Assembly: GCA_964619675.1 (NCBI GenBank)
Contig: CAZUEO010000037.1
Location: forward strand, 1 to 20,836
From: JAPLMW01 sp964619675
GTDB taxonomy: Bacteria; Planctomycetota; Phycisphaerae; Sedimentisphaerales; UBA12454
Direction of reading: 5' to 3'
Length of the DNA stretch: 20,836 bases
The notes beneath the pieces were generated by a model that made no database searches, was not told the origin of the DNA, and saw only the letters and a program-made list of their open reading frames with translations. Of the stretch, positions 14,437-20,836 are shown one piece after another. Position numbers and translations under genes: made by a program. Numbering within the stretch: position 1 is the stretch's first letter; each line of letters opens with the position of its first letter.

Positions 14437-15507
14437 TTATCCGCCTCCGACGGATTTCTTCACCGCATCCTCAACAAGTGTGATAATTTCCTGCCGGCCT
14501 TCGATAAATTCAAGTTCCACAGCCAGCCAGGCAATCGGGATATCAACTTTTTCGCTGCACAGCAGAGCCGTCTTTATCCAGTCCTTTTGAGTAGTAATTA
14601 TTATTTCAGCCTGCTTGAATCTGGCGTCCTGGCAGATTTCTGTAATATCGGATTCGGAGAATCTATGGTGGTCATTATATACTCTGGCGGCGACAATGTT
14701 AAGCGCCAGTTCTGCCAGTGTCTGAAAAAAAGAGTCGGGGTTGCCGATGCCGCAAAAGGCATATATTCTTTTGCCTGCAAGCTCTTCTACAGACAATTGT
14801 TTGTCTTTTATGAGCTTTATACAGGTCGGTTTATGAATCGCGGCCGCAAAAACGATATTTGGGTTTATATTTGAGATTGTCTTTTTAATTTCATCGATTT
14901 TTTCCGGTTGTGTCTGATTAATGCGCGTTATTACAACAGCATCTGCTCTTTTTAAAGAGCTGACAGGCTCCCTTAAAAATCCCGCGGGAAGGAGTTTTCC
15001 ACAGCCGAAAGGCTTTGTCGCATCAACAGCAACGATATCGACATCTCTGGCAAGCTTCCTGTGCTGAAAGCCGTCGTCCATAATCAAAAGTTTTGCGCCA
15101 TATTCAGTTATTGCTTTTTTTGCGCCCTGGGCTCTGTTTGGGTTGATTATTATCCGGGTTTTCGGGCAGTTCTTCGCGAGCATTACAGGCTCATCCGCAA
15201 GGTCGCAGTCTTTGAGTTTGTAGCCTCGCGTGAGCACTGCGGTAGTAATATTTTTTTCTGCGAAACAATTACACAGCCAGGCGACCAGCGGCGTTTTGCC
15301 GGTGCCGCCGGTCGTAATATTGCCGACACTAACAACAGATGCATCAACTTTTGTCTCTTTGAAAATTGAAATATCATAAAGAAGGTTTCGCAAAACCACC
15401 GCTAAACGATAAAAAAACGAGCAGACAAGCAAAATCGCCCGCAGCAACTTATCGCCAAGCATCGGATTTTGACAAGTAACTATCTTTCGCCAAAAAATCG
15501 CGTTCAA
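14437..15507 (-). CDS. lpxK: Tetraacyldisaccharide 4'-kinase (lipid A biosynthesis)
   Basis: LpxK phosphorylates the 4' position of the lipid A disaccharide at the inner membrane. A hydrophobic N-terminal anchor (about 20-40) precedes the Walker A motif GNITTGGTGKTP (62-73). Family features follow: TRGYKLK, DDGFQHRKL and DVDIVAVDATKPFG. Its 356 aa are normal. The chosen start is TTG (15507), which keeps the conserved FWRK/LLRAILL N-terminus; AGG lies 7 nt upstream. An internal ATG (15462) would cut off part of the conserved N-terminus, just before the anchor. It is the first gene of the envelope operon and begins downstream of the isocitrate dehydrogenase terminator. I see no clear promoter in the 50-nt gap. 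Confidence 0.93.
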   Translation of the reverse strand: MNAIFWRKIVTCQNPMLGDKLLRAILLVCSFFYRLAVVLRNLLYDISIFKETKVDASVVSVGNITTGGTGKTPLVAWLCNCFAEKNITTAVLTRGYKLKDCDLADEPVMLAKNCPKTRIIINPNRAQGAKKAITEYGAKLLIMDDGFQHRKLARDVDIVAVDATKPFGCGKLLPAGFLREPVSSLKRADAVVITRINQTQPEKIDEIKKTISNINPNIVFAAAIHKPTCIKLIKDKQLSVEELAGKRIYAFCGIGNPDSFFQTLAELALNIVAARVYNDHHRFSESDITEICQDARFKQAEIIITTQKDWIKTALLCSEKVDIPIAWLAVELEFIEGRQEIITLVEDAVKKSVGGG

Positions 15508-15529
15508 ATCAAACCTGCAATTAAATCAG

Positions 15530-15546
15530 CCACGAATAAACACAAA
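15530..15546. repeat. Dispersed repeat CCACGAATAAACACAAA, copy 2
   Basis: Lies 23 bases upstream of the lpxK TTG start. It differs from 8352-8368 at one base of 17. Confidence 0.65.
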
Positions 15547-15548
15547 TC

Positions 15549-15572
15549 AAAAAAATCCCGGCCGCAGGCCGG
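15549..15572 (-). terminator. Rho-independent terminator of isocitrate dehydrogenase
   Basis: On the minus strand CCGGCC (15572-15567), loop TGC, GGCCGG (15563-15558), two bases (GA), then seven T. It lies 24 nt after the isocitrate dehydrogenase stop and separates it from the lpxK operon. Confidence 0.85.
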
Positions 15573-15596
15573 TTCCTCAATCTTGATTTTTTACTT

Positions 15597-16676
15597 TTAA
15601 TTTTTAATTTTCTTAATGATGGCATCTGCCATTTCACTTGTTCCCACAGCGGTCGGGTCGTTTCTATCAGGCTTCATATCATAAGTAACATACTTACCTT
15701 CAGCTATAACATCAGCAACAGCTTTTTCGAGTTTGTCGGCCTCGGCGGTTTTACCTATATGCCGAAGCATCAAAACGCCGGAGAGAATCAAGGCACAGGG
15801 ATTGACCTTGTTTTGGCCTGCATATTTTGGTGCGCTTCCGTGAGTAGCTTCAAAGATTGCTCCTTTGTCGCCGATATTTGCACCGGGCGCCACGCCAAGA
15901 CCACCGACCAGTCCCGCACAAAGGTCACTAAGTATATCGCCGTAAAGATTGGGCAGAACCAGCACATCGTAAAGCTGGGGCTTTTGTATAAGCTGCATAC
16001 ACATATTGTCAACGATGCGGTCCTCAAATTCGATATCGTTATAACCTTTCGCAACCTCTCTGCTTATTTGAAGCCACAGGCCATCGGTATACTTCATTAT
16101 GTTTGCCTTGTGAACACTTGTTACTTTTTTTCTCTTATATTTTCTGGCATATTCGAAGGCAAAGCGGACTACCTTTTCAGTCGCCTTTACTGAGATGGGC
16201 TTTATGCTTATTCCCGAATCAGAACCAATTTTGCGATTGTTGTGCTCGTTAAGCCAGTTGATAAGCTCTGCTGTATCATCCCCGTCTTTTTCAAACTCGA
16301 TACCGGCATAGAGGTCTTCTGTATTTTCACGCACGACCACAAGGTCAATATCAGTATATCTACTCCTTACTCCCTTATAGCTTTTGCAGGGCCGCAGGCA
16401 GGCATAAAGCTCAAGTTCCTGCCGCAAAAAAACATTTATGCTTCTAAAACCCGTACCTACCGGCGTGGTAATAGGCGCTTTTAGAGCAACACCGTTTCTC
16501 CTGATTGATTCGACGGTAGCCTGCGGCAGCGGCGAACCGGTTTTGGCCATCACGTCAGCACCTGCCTCGGCAATTTCCCATTCGATGCCGGGGCTTGTTG
16601 CGTCGATACATCTTTTCGTCGCCTCGGCAATTTCCGGCCCAACGCCGTCGCCGGCAATCAAGGTTACCTTAATCAT
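15597..16676 (-). CDS. icd: Isocitrate dehydrogenase (isocitrate/isopropylmalate family)
   Basis: A 359-aa enzyme that oxidatively decarboxylates isocitrate to 2-oxoglutarate in the TCA cycle. Substrate residues follow the isocitrate pattern: RSINVFLRQELELYACLRP (78-96), with S79, N81, R85 and R95. RENTEDLYAG (116-125) and NLYGDILSDL, with metal-binding Asp residues, follow. The cofactor loop HGSAPKYAGQNKVNP carries Lys-Tyr-...-Val, the NADP-type residues of E. coli Icd (K344, Y345, V351), and the later VTYD retains the Tyr391 equivalent, while Arg395 is not kept. NADP is therefore the likelier cofactor, although overall length resembles NAD-type enzymes. ATG at 16676 has GGAG 5 nt upstream; an in-frame codon at 16706 has none. 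It is monocistronic, with its own promoter and terminator. Confidence 0.9.
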   Translation of the reverse strand: MIKVTLIAGDGVGPEIAEATKRCIDATSPGIEWEIAEAGADVMAKTGSPLPQATVESIRRNGVALKAPITTPVGTGFRSINVFLRQELELYACLRPCKSYKGVRSRYTDIDLVVVRENTEDLYAGIEFEKDGDDTAELINWLNEHNNRKIGSDSGISIKPISVKATEKVVRFAFEYARKYKRKKVTSVHKANIMKYTDGLWLQISREVAKGYNDIEFEDRIVDNMCMQLIQKPQLYDVLVLPNLYGDILSDLCAGLVGGLGVAPGANIGDKGAIFEATHGSAPKYAGQNKVNPCALILSGVLMLRHIGKTAEADKLEKAVADVIAEGKYVTYDMKPDRNDPTAVGTSEMADAIIKKIKN

Positions 16677-16709
16677 ACTATCTCCAAAATCAGATCTTGA
16701 AAACAAAGT

Positions 16710-16738
16710 ATGTTAAGGTAAAGGGCGGGTATTGTCAA
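16710..16738 (-). promoter_or_regulatory. Sigma70-type promoter of isocitrate dehydrogenase
   Basis: The minus strand carries a perfect TTGACA (16738-16733), a 17-nt spacer and TAACAT (16715-16710). The predicted leader is about 27 nt and includes the GGAG ribosome binding site. Confidence 0.75.
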
Positions 16739-16762
16739 CAACGGGCTGGAGTGTGTATCACT

Positions 16763-17950
16763 CTACACAATCGCCGGTGCGGTTCTTTCAGCTTCTACAA
16801 GGTTTCTGACCTTTAAGAAATCCTCGTGTCTTGCAATAAATGCATCGACGATAACAGGGTCAAACTGTTTGTTTCGCTCCTGGCACATTATCATATAGGC
16901 AATTTCAGGCCGAAATGCCGGCTTATAAACCCTTGTGTTTGTAAGAGCGTCATAAACATCGGCAAGAGCAACAATCCTCGCTGCAAGCGGTATCTGGGTG
17001 CCTTTGAGCCCTTCAGGATAACCGTTGCCGTCAAATCTTTCGTGATGATAGTGCGCAATATCAGCAGCCATTTCCAGAAAGTCTGCGCTGGTAACGCTTC
17101 TTATGGTTCTTGAAAGCGCTTCTGCACCGATAATCGAGTGTTGTTTCATAACTTCGAATTCTTCGTCTGTAAGACTGCCCGGCTTGAGGAGTATGCAGTC
17201 CGGCACTCCGACTTTTCCAATGTCGTGCAGCGGACTCGAACGGTAGAGATTCTCGACGAATTTATCATCTATTTGCTCTGCGTAAGAACTGTTGTTTCTC
17301 AACTCTTCAGTAAGTATATGGCAGTAGCTTCGGATTCTTTCGAGATGCTCGCCTGTCTCGGGGTCGCGCGACTCGGCAAGTGAAGCGAGCACAAACATCG
17401 CCACATCGCGGGTCTCGATGATTTGAGCCGTTCTTTCCTGCACGAGCCTGTCGAGCTGATTTAAAAGCTCCCATTTTTCCGTAAGCGACACAGCCAATTG
17501 CCGCACTTCGATGCTGTCGAAGGGCTTTTTCAGGACTAATAATCTCTCGGTTGTTCCGAGCCGTTCGATTATATCTTTCCAGGAATAATCCGAATATGCG
17601 GTGCAGACGACAATTTGGAGATGCGGCTCGACCTTCCAGAGATGCTCAATCGTTTCTATTCCATCCCAGTCGGATTCCATTCGAATATCGACAAACGCCA
17701 TTGCATAAGATTTGCCTTGCCGCTGGGCGTCGAGAACCTTTTCCAGACCCGCCCGGCCGTCAAAGGCAAATTCCACCTCAAAATCAAGAGGGTCGTTTTT
17801 ATTACCGGAACCGAAGACCGCTGTCCTCGCTGCATCCAGCGATGTATTGACAGGACCTCTGGAAAGTATCTGTCCGAAATCTTCATGTATTGATTCTTTG
17901 TCATCGATTACAAGGATTCTTCGATTTTTCATTTCAGCTATACTTCCCAT
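16763..17950 (-). CDS. Response regulator with HD-GYP domain (probable cyclic-di-GMP phosphodiesterase)
   Basis: A 395-aa RpfG-like regulator. The receiver domain (about 10-150) has acidic D16-D17, phosphoacceptor D88 in FVDIRM, and K142 in KKPF. A loop after the first helix (about 30-60) makes it longer than a standard receiver, as in many REC-HD-GYP proteins. A short helix leads to the HD-GYP domain (about 170-360): HDIGK (242-246), and HHERFDGNGYP (302-312). All key residues are present, so it should hydrolyse cyclic-di-GMP. GAGG precedes the ATG by 6 nt. Its start lies inside the end of the upstream kinase gene (17-nt overlap), strong evidence that the kinase is its partner. Confidence 0.92.
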   Translation of the reverse strand: MGSIAEMKNRRILVIDDKESIHEDFGQILSRGPVNTSLDAARTAVFGSGNKNDPLDFEVEFAFDGRAGLEKVLDAQRQGKSYAMAFVDIRMESDWDGIETIEHLWKVEPHLQIVVCTAYSDYSWKDIIERLGTTERLLVLKKPFDSIEVRQLAVSLTEKWELLNQLDRLVQERTAQIIETRDVAMFVLASLAESRDPETGEHLERIRSYCHILTEELRNNSSYAEQIDDKFVENLYRSSPLHDIGKVGVPDCILLKPGSLTDEEFEVMKQHSIIGAEALSRTIRSVTSADFLEMAADIAHYHHERFDGNGYPEGLKGTQIPLAARIVALADVYDALTNTRVYKPAFRPEIAYMIMCQERNKQFDPVIVDAFIARHEDFLKVRNLVEAERTAPAIV

Positions 17951-19247
17951 CTTTTACCTCAGCTTCTCTTAATGTAAGTTCAAGAATAAATGTTGCCCCT
18001 TTGTCAAGACCCTCACTTTTAGCGGTAAGCGTTGCCTGCATATCTTTTGCGGCCTGCAGACTGCTGTACAATCCGAAGCCGTGCCCGGCCTGTTTGGTTG
18101 TGTATCCGTTCTCAAATATCGCACCCAGTTCGGCAGGATTTATCCCGACGCCGTTGTCTGCAACTTCAATTCTCACCTTTTCGCTGCCGTTCTTTACAGT
18201 CCTGATTTTCAGCAACTTGGGCTCTTTGCCGTTTTTCGACAACGAGCATTCGGCATTGTCGATGAGATTTACGAGTATCTGCAGCATCCTCTGCCTGTCG
18301 ATAAGGATATTTCCGATATCGTCGTATTCCCGTATGATCTCGATATTTTGTCTTTCAAGTCCTGCATTATTGATTTCAATCGCGTTTTCAATAAGTTCGT
18401 TCAGCGATACATTATCCTGCTGTCTGCCGGCGCCTGTGTATGTTTGCTGTGTTTTAATGATATCTTTAACCTGCTCGACATTTTTCATAAGAGAATGCAG
18501 CTTTTCAATTGTTTCAGTTTGCTGCGCTGAAAGATAGCCGCTGACCTCTGCAAGATAGGTCGGGATATGTTTTCCCTGCGGGTCGTTTGTGAGAAATTCC
18601 GCAAGGTCGGCGCTGTGCTTGCTGAGCAGCTCGGCCAGTCTGGTCAGGTTGGCGATTTCCGAATTTGTTATTTTTTCTGTAATAATTCCCGCCGAAACGC
18701 TTATACTGTTAAGAGCATTTCCGACATTGTGCAGAACATTAGCTGCAACTTCAGCCATGCCGGCCCTATGTGCCGTTTCCATAAGTTTTTTATACGTAAC
18801 TTCGAGCCGGAGATTAAGTTTTTCGAGTTTAGCCTGGTCCCGCTGGGCCCTTTCCTTGGCGTCTCTCAGCTTGTCTTCGTAATTGATTGTTCTGGCACCG
18901 ACTGCCATCCTGCTCCTGAGCACATTTTTGTCGAAGGGCTTGCACAAATAATCGTCCGCACCGGCATCGAGAGCGGTAATAACATCTTCATTTTCCGCTT
19001 TTGAAGTCAGGAAGATTATATAAGTGTATCCATTGCCCTGCCGGCTGCGGACGATTCTGCAAAGTTCAAGCCCATCTATACCCGGCATTATCCAGTCAGC
19101 AAGCACGATTTGAGGCTGCTGCTGCCGGATAATCTCCAAGGCCGCTTTGCCGTCCTGAGCAGCAAGAACCTCATAACCCCAGTCATTCAGGTGTTTTTCG
19201 AGCACCATTCTTGATGCAGTATCGTCTTCTGCTATAAGCACTTTCAT
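17934..19247 (-). CDS. Receiver-histidine kinase hybrid (REC first), cytoplasmic
   Basis: A 437-aa sensor-type kinase with no membrane segment. Residues 1-120 are a receiver domain: acidic E7-D8-D9, phosphoacceptor D51 in DWIMPG, K103 in CKPF. A coiled coil (about 125-160) leads to the H-box VLHNVGNALNS with H173. This is the HNxGN form, not the common HELRTP. The C-terminal ATPase domain has N331 (NLIDNAECSL), DNGVGI (364-369) and HGFGLYSS (389-396). Phosphate may be passed to its own D51 or to the overlapping REC-HD-GYP protein. With no periplasmic or PAS sensor visible, the input probably comes through the receiver or a partner kinase. The ribosome binding site is weak. Confidence 0.92.
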   Translation of the reverse strand: MKVLIAEDDTASRMVLEKHLNDWGYEVLAAQDGKAALEIIRQQQPQIVLADWIMPGIDGLELCRIVRSRQGNGYTYIIFLTSKAENEDVITALDAGADDYLCKPFDKNVLRSRMAVGARTINYEDKLRDAKERAQRDQAKLEKLNLRLEVTYKKLMETAHRAGMAEVAANVLHNVGNALNSISVSAGIITEKITNSEIANLTRLAELLSKHSADLAEFLTNDPQGKHIPTYLAEVSGYLSAQQTETIEKLHSLMKNVEQVKDIIKTQQTYTGAGRQQDNVSLNELIENAIEINNAGLERQNIEIIREYDDIGNILIDRQRMLQILVNLIDNAECSLSKNGKEPKLLKIRTVKNGSEKVRIEVADNGVGINPAELGAIFENGYTTKQAGHGFGLYSSLQAAKDMQATLTAKSEGLDKGATFILELTLREAEVKDGKYS

Positions 19248-19455
19248 ACCAATCCCGGAAAAGTGTTTCTTCCATCAGAGCCTTTATTTAATCAAATCGG
19301 CACAACAGACTATGGACTTGTTTTGCGTCACACTCTTCGGGGAAACAGGGAAAAATATGTGATTATTTATCCCTGAGCCTCTTTTTATCGGAACTTAGGA
19401 CCGATTGCGGCTTTAATTCAAGAAATCACGTTAAAAAGTCCGAAAATATAGTTAG

Positions 19456-19505
19456 CCCGCTTCGCCTTTGAGCGAGGCGGGTCTGAAATTTCCGCCATAG
19501 GCGGA
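19456..19505. repeat. Two hairpins upstream of the HTH/coiled-coil gene
   Basis: CCCGCTTCGC...GCGAGGCGGG (19456-19481) forms a stem with one mismatch. TCCGCC-ATA-GGCGGA (19491-19505) forms a perfect 6-bp stem. The second reuses the TCCGCC/GGCGGA word found at 5958-5983. No T-run follows. They sit in the leader of the plus-strand gene at 19529. Confidence 0.6.
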
Positions 19506-19528
19506 TAAATTTTGACGGGAAGAAGTCT

Positions 19529-20524
19529 ATGCAGCAGCAGGACAATATAAGCAAGCTGAACGAACCTGTTTTCAGCAGAAGAAAATCCCTGCTGACGGTC
19601 GGTCAGTACGCAGCCCGTCAGGGAGTCTCCGCCAGCATAGTACAGGAATGTGCCCGGCTCGGCGTAGTGCAGGTCAGGAAGCACAGGGACAAAACTTTCA
19701 TAGTTGACCTTCCGCTCGACATATACAACATCATAAAGCAGCAGGATTTGTCCGACCCCGGCTTGATGCCCAGCTTCGACGAGCGAGGCGAGCCGAGTCG
19801 AGACGGGCAATCACCCGATGACAACGATATTGATATTGATGTTTTATCCTGTACGGATAAAATCAGCGGCCTTGCAAGCAGGACTTTTCAACCTGCCGAG
19901 ACGGTGCGCGAGCACGACGAGCCAGACAATATACCGCAGCTTTCACCTGCTGAATCGTCATTTATACAGCCGCAACAAGAAGAACCGGACACAATACCCG
20001 ATTTGCATTTGTTTGCCGAAAAACAGGACCAAATCGAGACCGCCAAAAATAAAAACGAGTTCACCACAGAAAGCAGCTTTCGCATCTCGCCACTGCGCAG
20101 CATCAGCGAATCCATAAGAGCCATCACGGGCCGCAGGCTGTCTTTGATTATTATGGTGGTCGTGCTTGCTGTAAGCTTACTTGCTTATGTGCGGGTGAGT
20201 ACGGACAGAAAAATCCAGCAGGAAAGACTCCGCCAGACCTATGAAAGTATCAACACGCTGTCGTCCAAATATGAAGACGTAAGGCAGCAGGCCAGACTAT
20301 ACGAGTTTGATATGATAAACTGGCAGGCAGAGGCCCAGCGGTCAAAGAACGCCCTGATGAATTCTGAAACCGAGCTCCGGAACGTAAGAAAAAGCCTCTC
20401 CGAAGCAAGAAGAGACCTTGAAAATATGCGGCAGTACAATACAGAGGCGCTAAAAGAGCTCAACGAAAAAATAACCAGAATCAGGTCTGGCATTCCAAAC
20501 ACTAATACACTACCAATAGAATAA
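19529..20524 (+). CDS. HTH-containing, single-span membrane protein with C-terminal coiled coil
   Basis: A 331-aa protein of unknown function. Residues 20-60 (LLTVGQYAARQGVSASIVQE and following) resemble a MerR/excisionase-type winged helix-turn-helix that reads out as VRKHRDKTFIV. Residues about 75-185 are acidic, Pro/Gln/Ser-rich and probably disordered. A transmembrane helix follows at 204-223 (LSLIIMVVVLAVSLLAYVRV), then a charged coiled coil at about 228-310. The HTH would face the cytoplasm and the coiled coil the periplasm. GGGAAG upstream of the ATG may serve as ribosome binding site. A promoter-like site lies between it and the next gene, so co-transcription is uncertain. It could be a membrane-tethered regulator or an envelope structural protein that reuses an HTH fold. 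Confidence 0.75.
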   Translation: MQQQDNISKLNEPVFSRRKSLLTVGQYAARQGVSASIVQECARLGVVQVRKHRDKTFIVDLPLDIYNIIKQQDLSDPGLMPSFDERGEPSRDGQSPDDNDIDIDVLSCTDKISGLASRTFQPAETVREHDEPDNIPQLSPAESSFIQPQQEEPDTIPDLHLFAEKQDQIETAKNKNEFTTESSFRISPLRSISESIRAITGRRLSLIIMVVVLAVSLLAYVRVSTDRKIQQERLRQTYESINTLSSKYEDVRQQARLYEFDMINWQAEAQRSKNALMNSETELRNVRKSLSEARRDLENMRQYNTEALKELNEKITRIRSGIPNTNTLPIE

Positions 20525-20544
20525 ACCCGCTTCATATCTTTTTC

Positions 20545-20573
20545 TTGCCACATCCCAATATTGTCGTTATATT
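20545..20573 (+). promoter_or_regulatory. Sigma70-type promoter of the YhaM-like gene
   Basis: TTGCCA (20545-20550), a 17-nt spacer and TATATT (20568-20573), 26 nt before the start codon at 20600. Confidence 0.6.
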
Positions 20574-20599
20574 AAGCGTCTGTATTTTCGGAGCTTTTT

Positions 20600-20836
20600 A
20601 TGTCGCATATTTTCATAAATGAGATTCAGCCAGGCCGGCAAATCAATGATATTTACCTGGTAAGTCAGCCTATACTGCGAAGCACCACCCGCGGTGATTT
20701 GTATATCGCTATGTTCGTAAGCGACAAAACGGGCAAGCTGAACTGCAGGGTCTGGCAGGCAACAGAGGCGCTTTTTAATTCGCTGCCGAAGGAAGGCTTT
20801 GTCCAGATAAAAGGCAGAAGCGAATTATACCAGAAC
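20600..20836 (+). CDS. Probable 3'-5' exoribonuclease, YhaM-like (N-terminal part only)
   Basis: The first 79 codons are present and the gene runs off the window. GGAG (20590-20593) lies 6 nt before the ATG. The translation is an OB-fold nucleic-acid-binding domain: IYLVSQPILRSTTRGDLYIA (18-37), then a DKTGKLNCRVW motif, and GFVQIKGRSELYQ near the break. This order matches the N-terminus of YhaM-type HD-domain exoribonucleases, which trim RNA (and sometimes DNA) 3' ends. The HD catalytic domain would lie beyond position 20836, so the assignment rests on the OB domain alone. Confidence 0.7.
   Translation, partial: MSHIFINEIQPGRQINDIYLVSQPILRSTTRGDLYIAMFVSDKTGKLNCRVWQATEALFNSLPKEGFVQIKGRSELYQN

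Noticed and set aside
15597..16676. 3-isopropylmalate dehydrogenase (leuB) as the identity
   Set aside because: The substrate-binding stretch RSINVFLRQELELYACLRP has the Ser/Asn pattern of isocitrate dehydrogenases, and no leucine-pathway genes are adjacent.

Overview
The window looks like a chromosomal segment of a Gram-negative, LPS-making bacterium. I infer a planctomycete, probably class Phycisphaerae. The grounds are mid-to-low GC, intergenic gaps full of short dispersed repeats, an HNH-AP2 endonuclease of a kind common in that group, a REC/HD-GYP regulator, and a YhaM-like nuclease next to an HTH/coiled-coil membrane protein. This placement is family knowledge plus inference; no rRNA is present to settle it.

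Layout. 1-947: gene-free, repeat-rich DNA. 948-4069 (+): a compact two-gene cassette, AT-richer than its surroundings. It encodes a HAD-family hydrolase and, through a TAATG overlap, a 771-aa protein that joins an N-terminal SIR2-type NAD-binding domain to a C-terminal GHMP-kinase-like half. This is the most unusual item here and a candidate undescribed NAD-linked (possibly anti-phage) system. 4070-7367: trigger factor (tig), tRNA-Gly(GCC) with a good promoter, repeats, and an HNH/AP2 endonuclease, all on the minus strand. 7369-7632 (+): a small two-helix membrane protein.

7682-15507 (-): a tight envelope operon, transcribed in the order lpxK, hldE, gmhA, gmhB (with a membrane tail), a heptosyltransferase-WaaP kinase fusion, a WaaG-like glycosyltransferase and plsY. 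Together these supply the lipid A 4'-phosphate, most steps of ADP-heptose synthesis, heptose transfer and probable core phosphorylation, a further core sugar, and the first acylation of phospholipid synthesis. 15597-16676 (-): isocitrate dehydrogenase with its own promoter and terminator. 16763-19247 (-): a REC-histidine kinase overlapping a REC-HD-GYP protein, probably a two-component system acting on cyclic-di-GMP. 19529-20836 (+): an HTH/TM/coiled-coil protein, then the start of a YhaM-like 3'-5' exoribonuclease cut by the window end.

Two near-identical copies of a roughly 41-bp repeat form the 3' ends of two unrelated genes (the HNH endonuclease and plsY) and supply the stop codon of each. 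Other short repeats mark most gaps, including a divergent motif pair in opposite orientation on the two sides of the SIR2 cassette.
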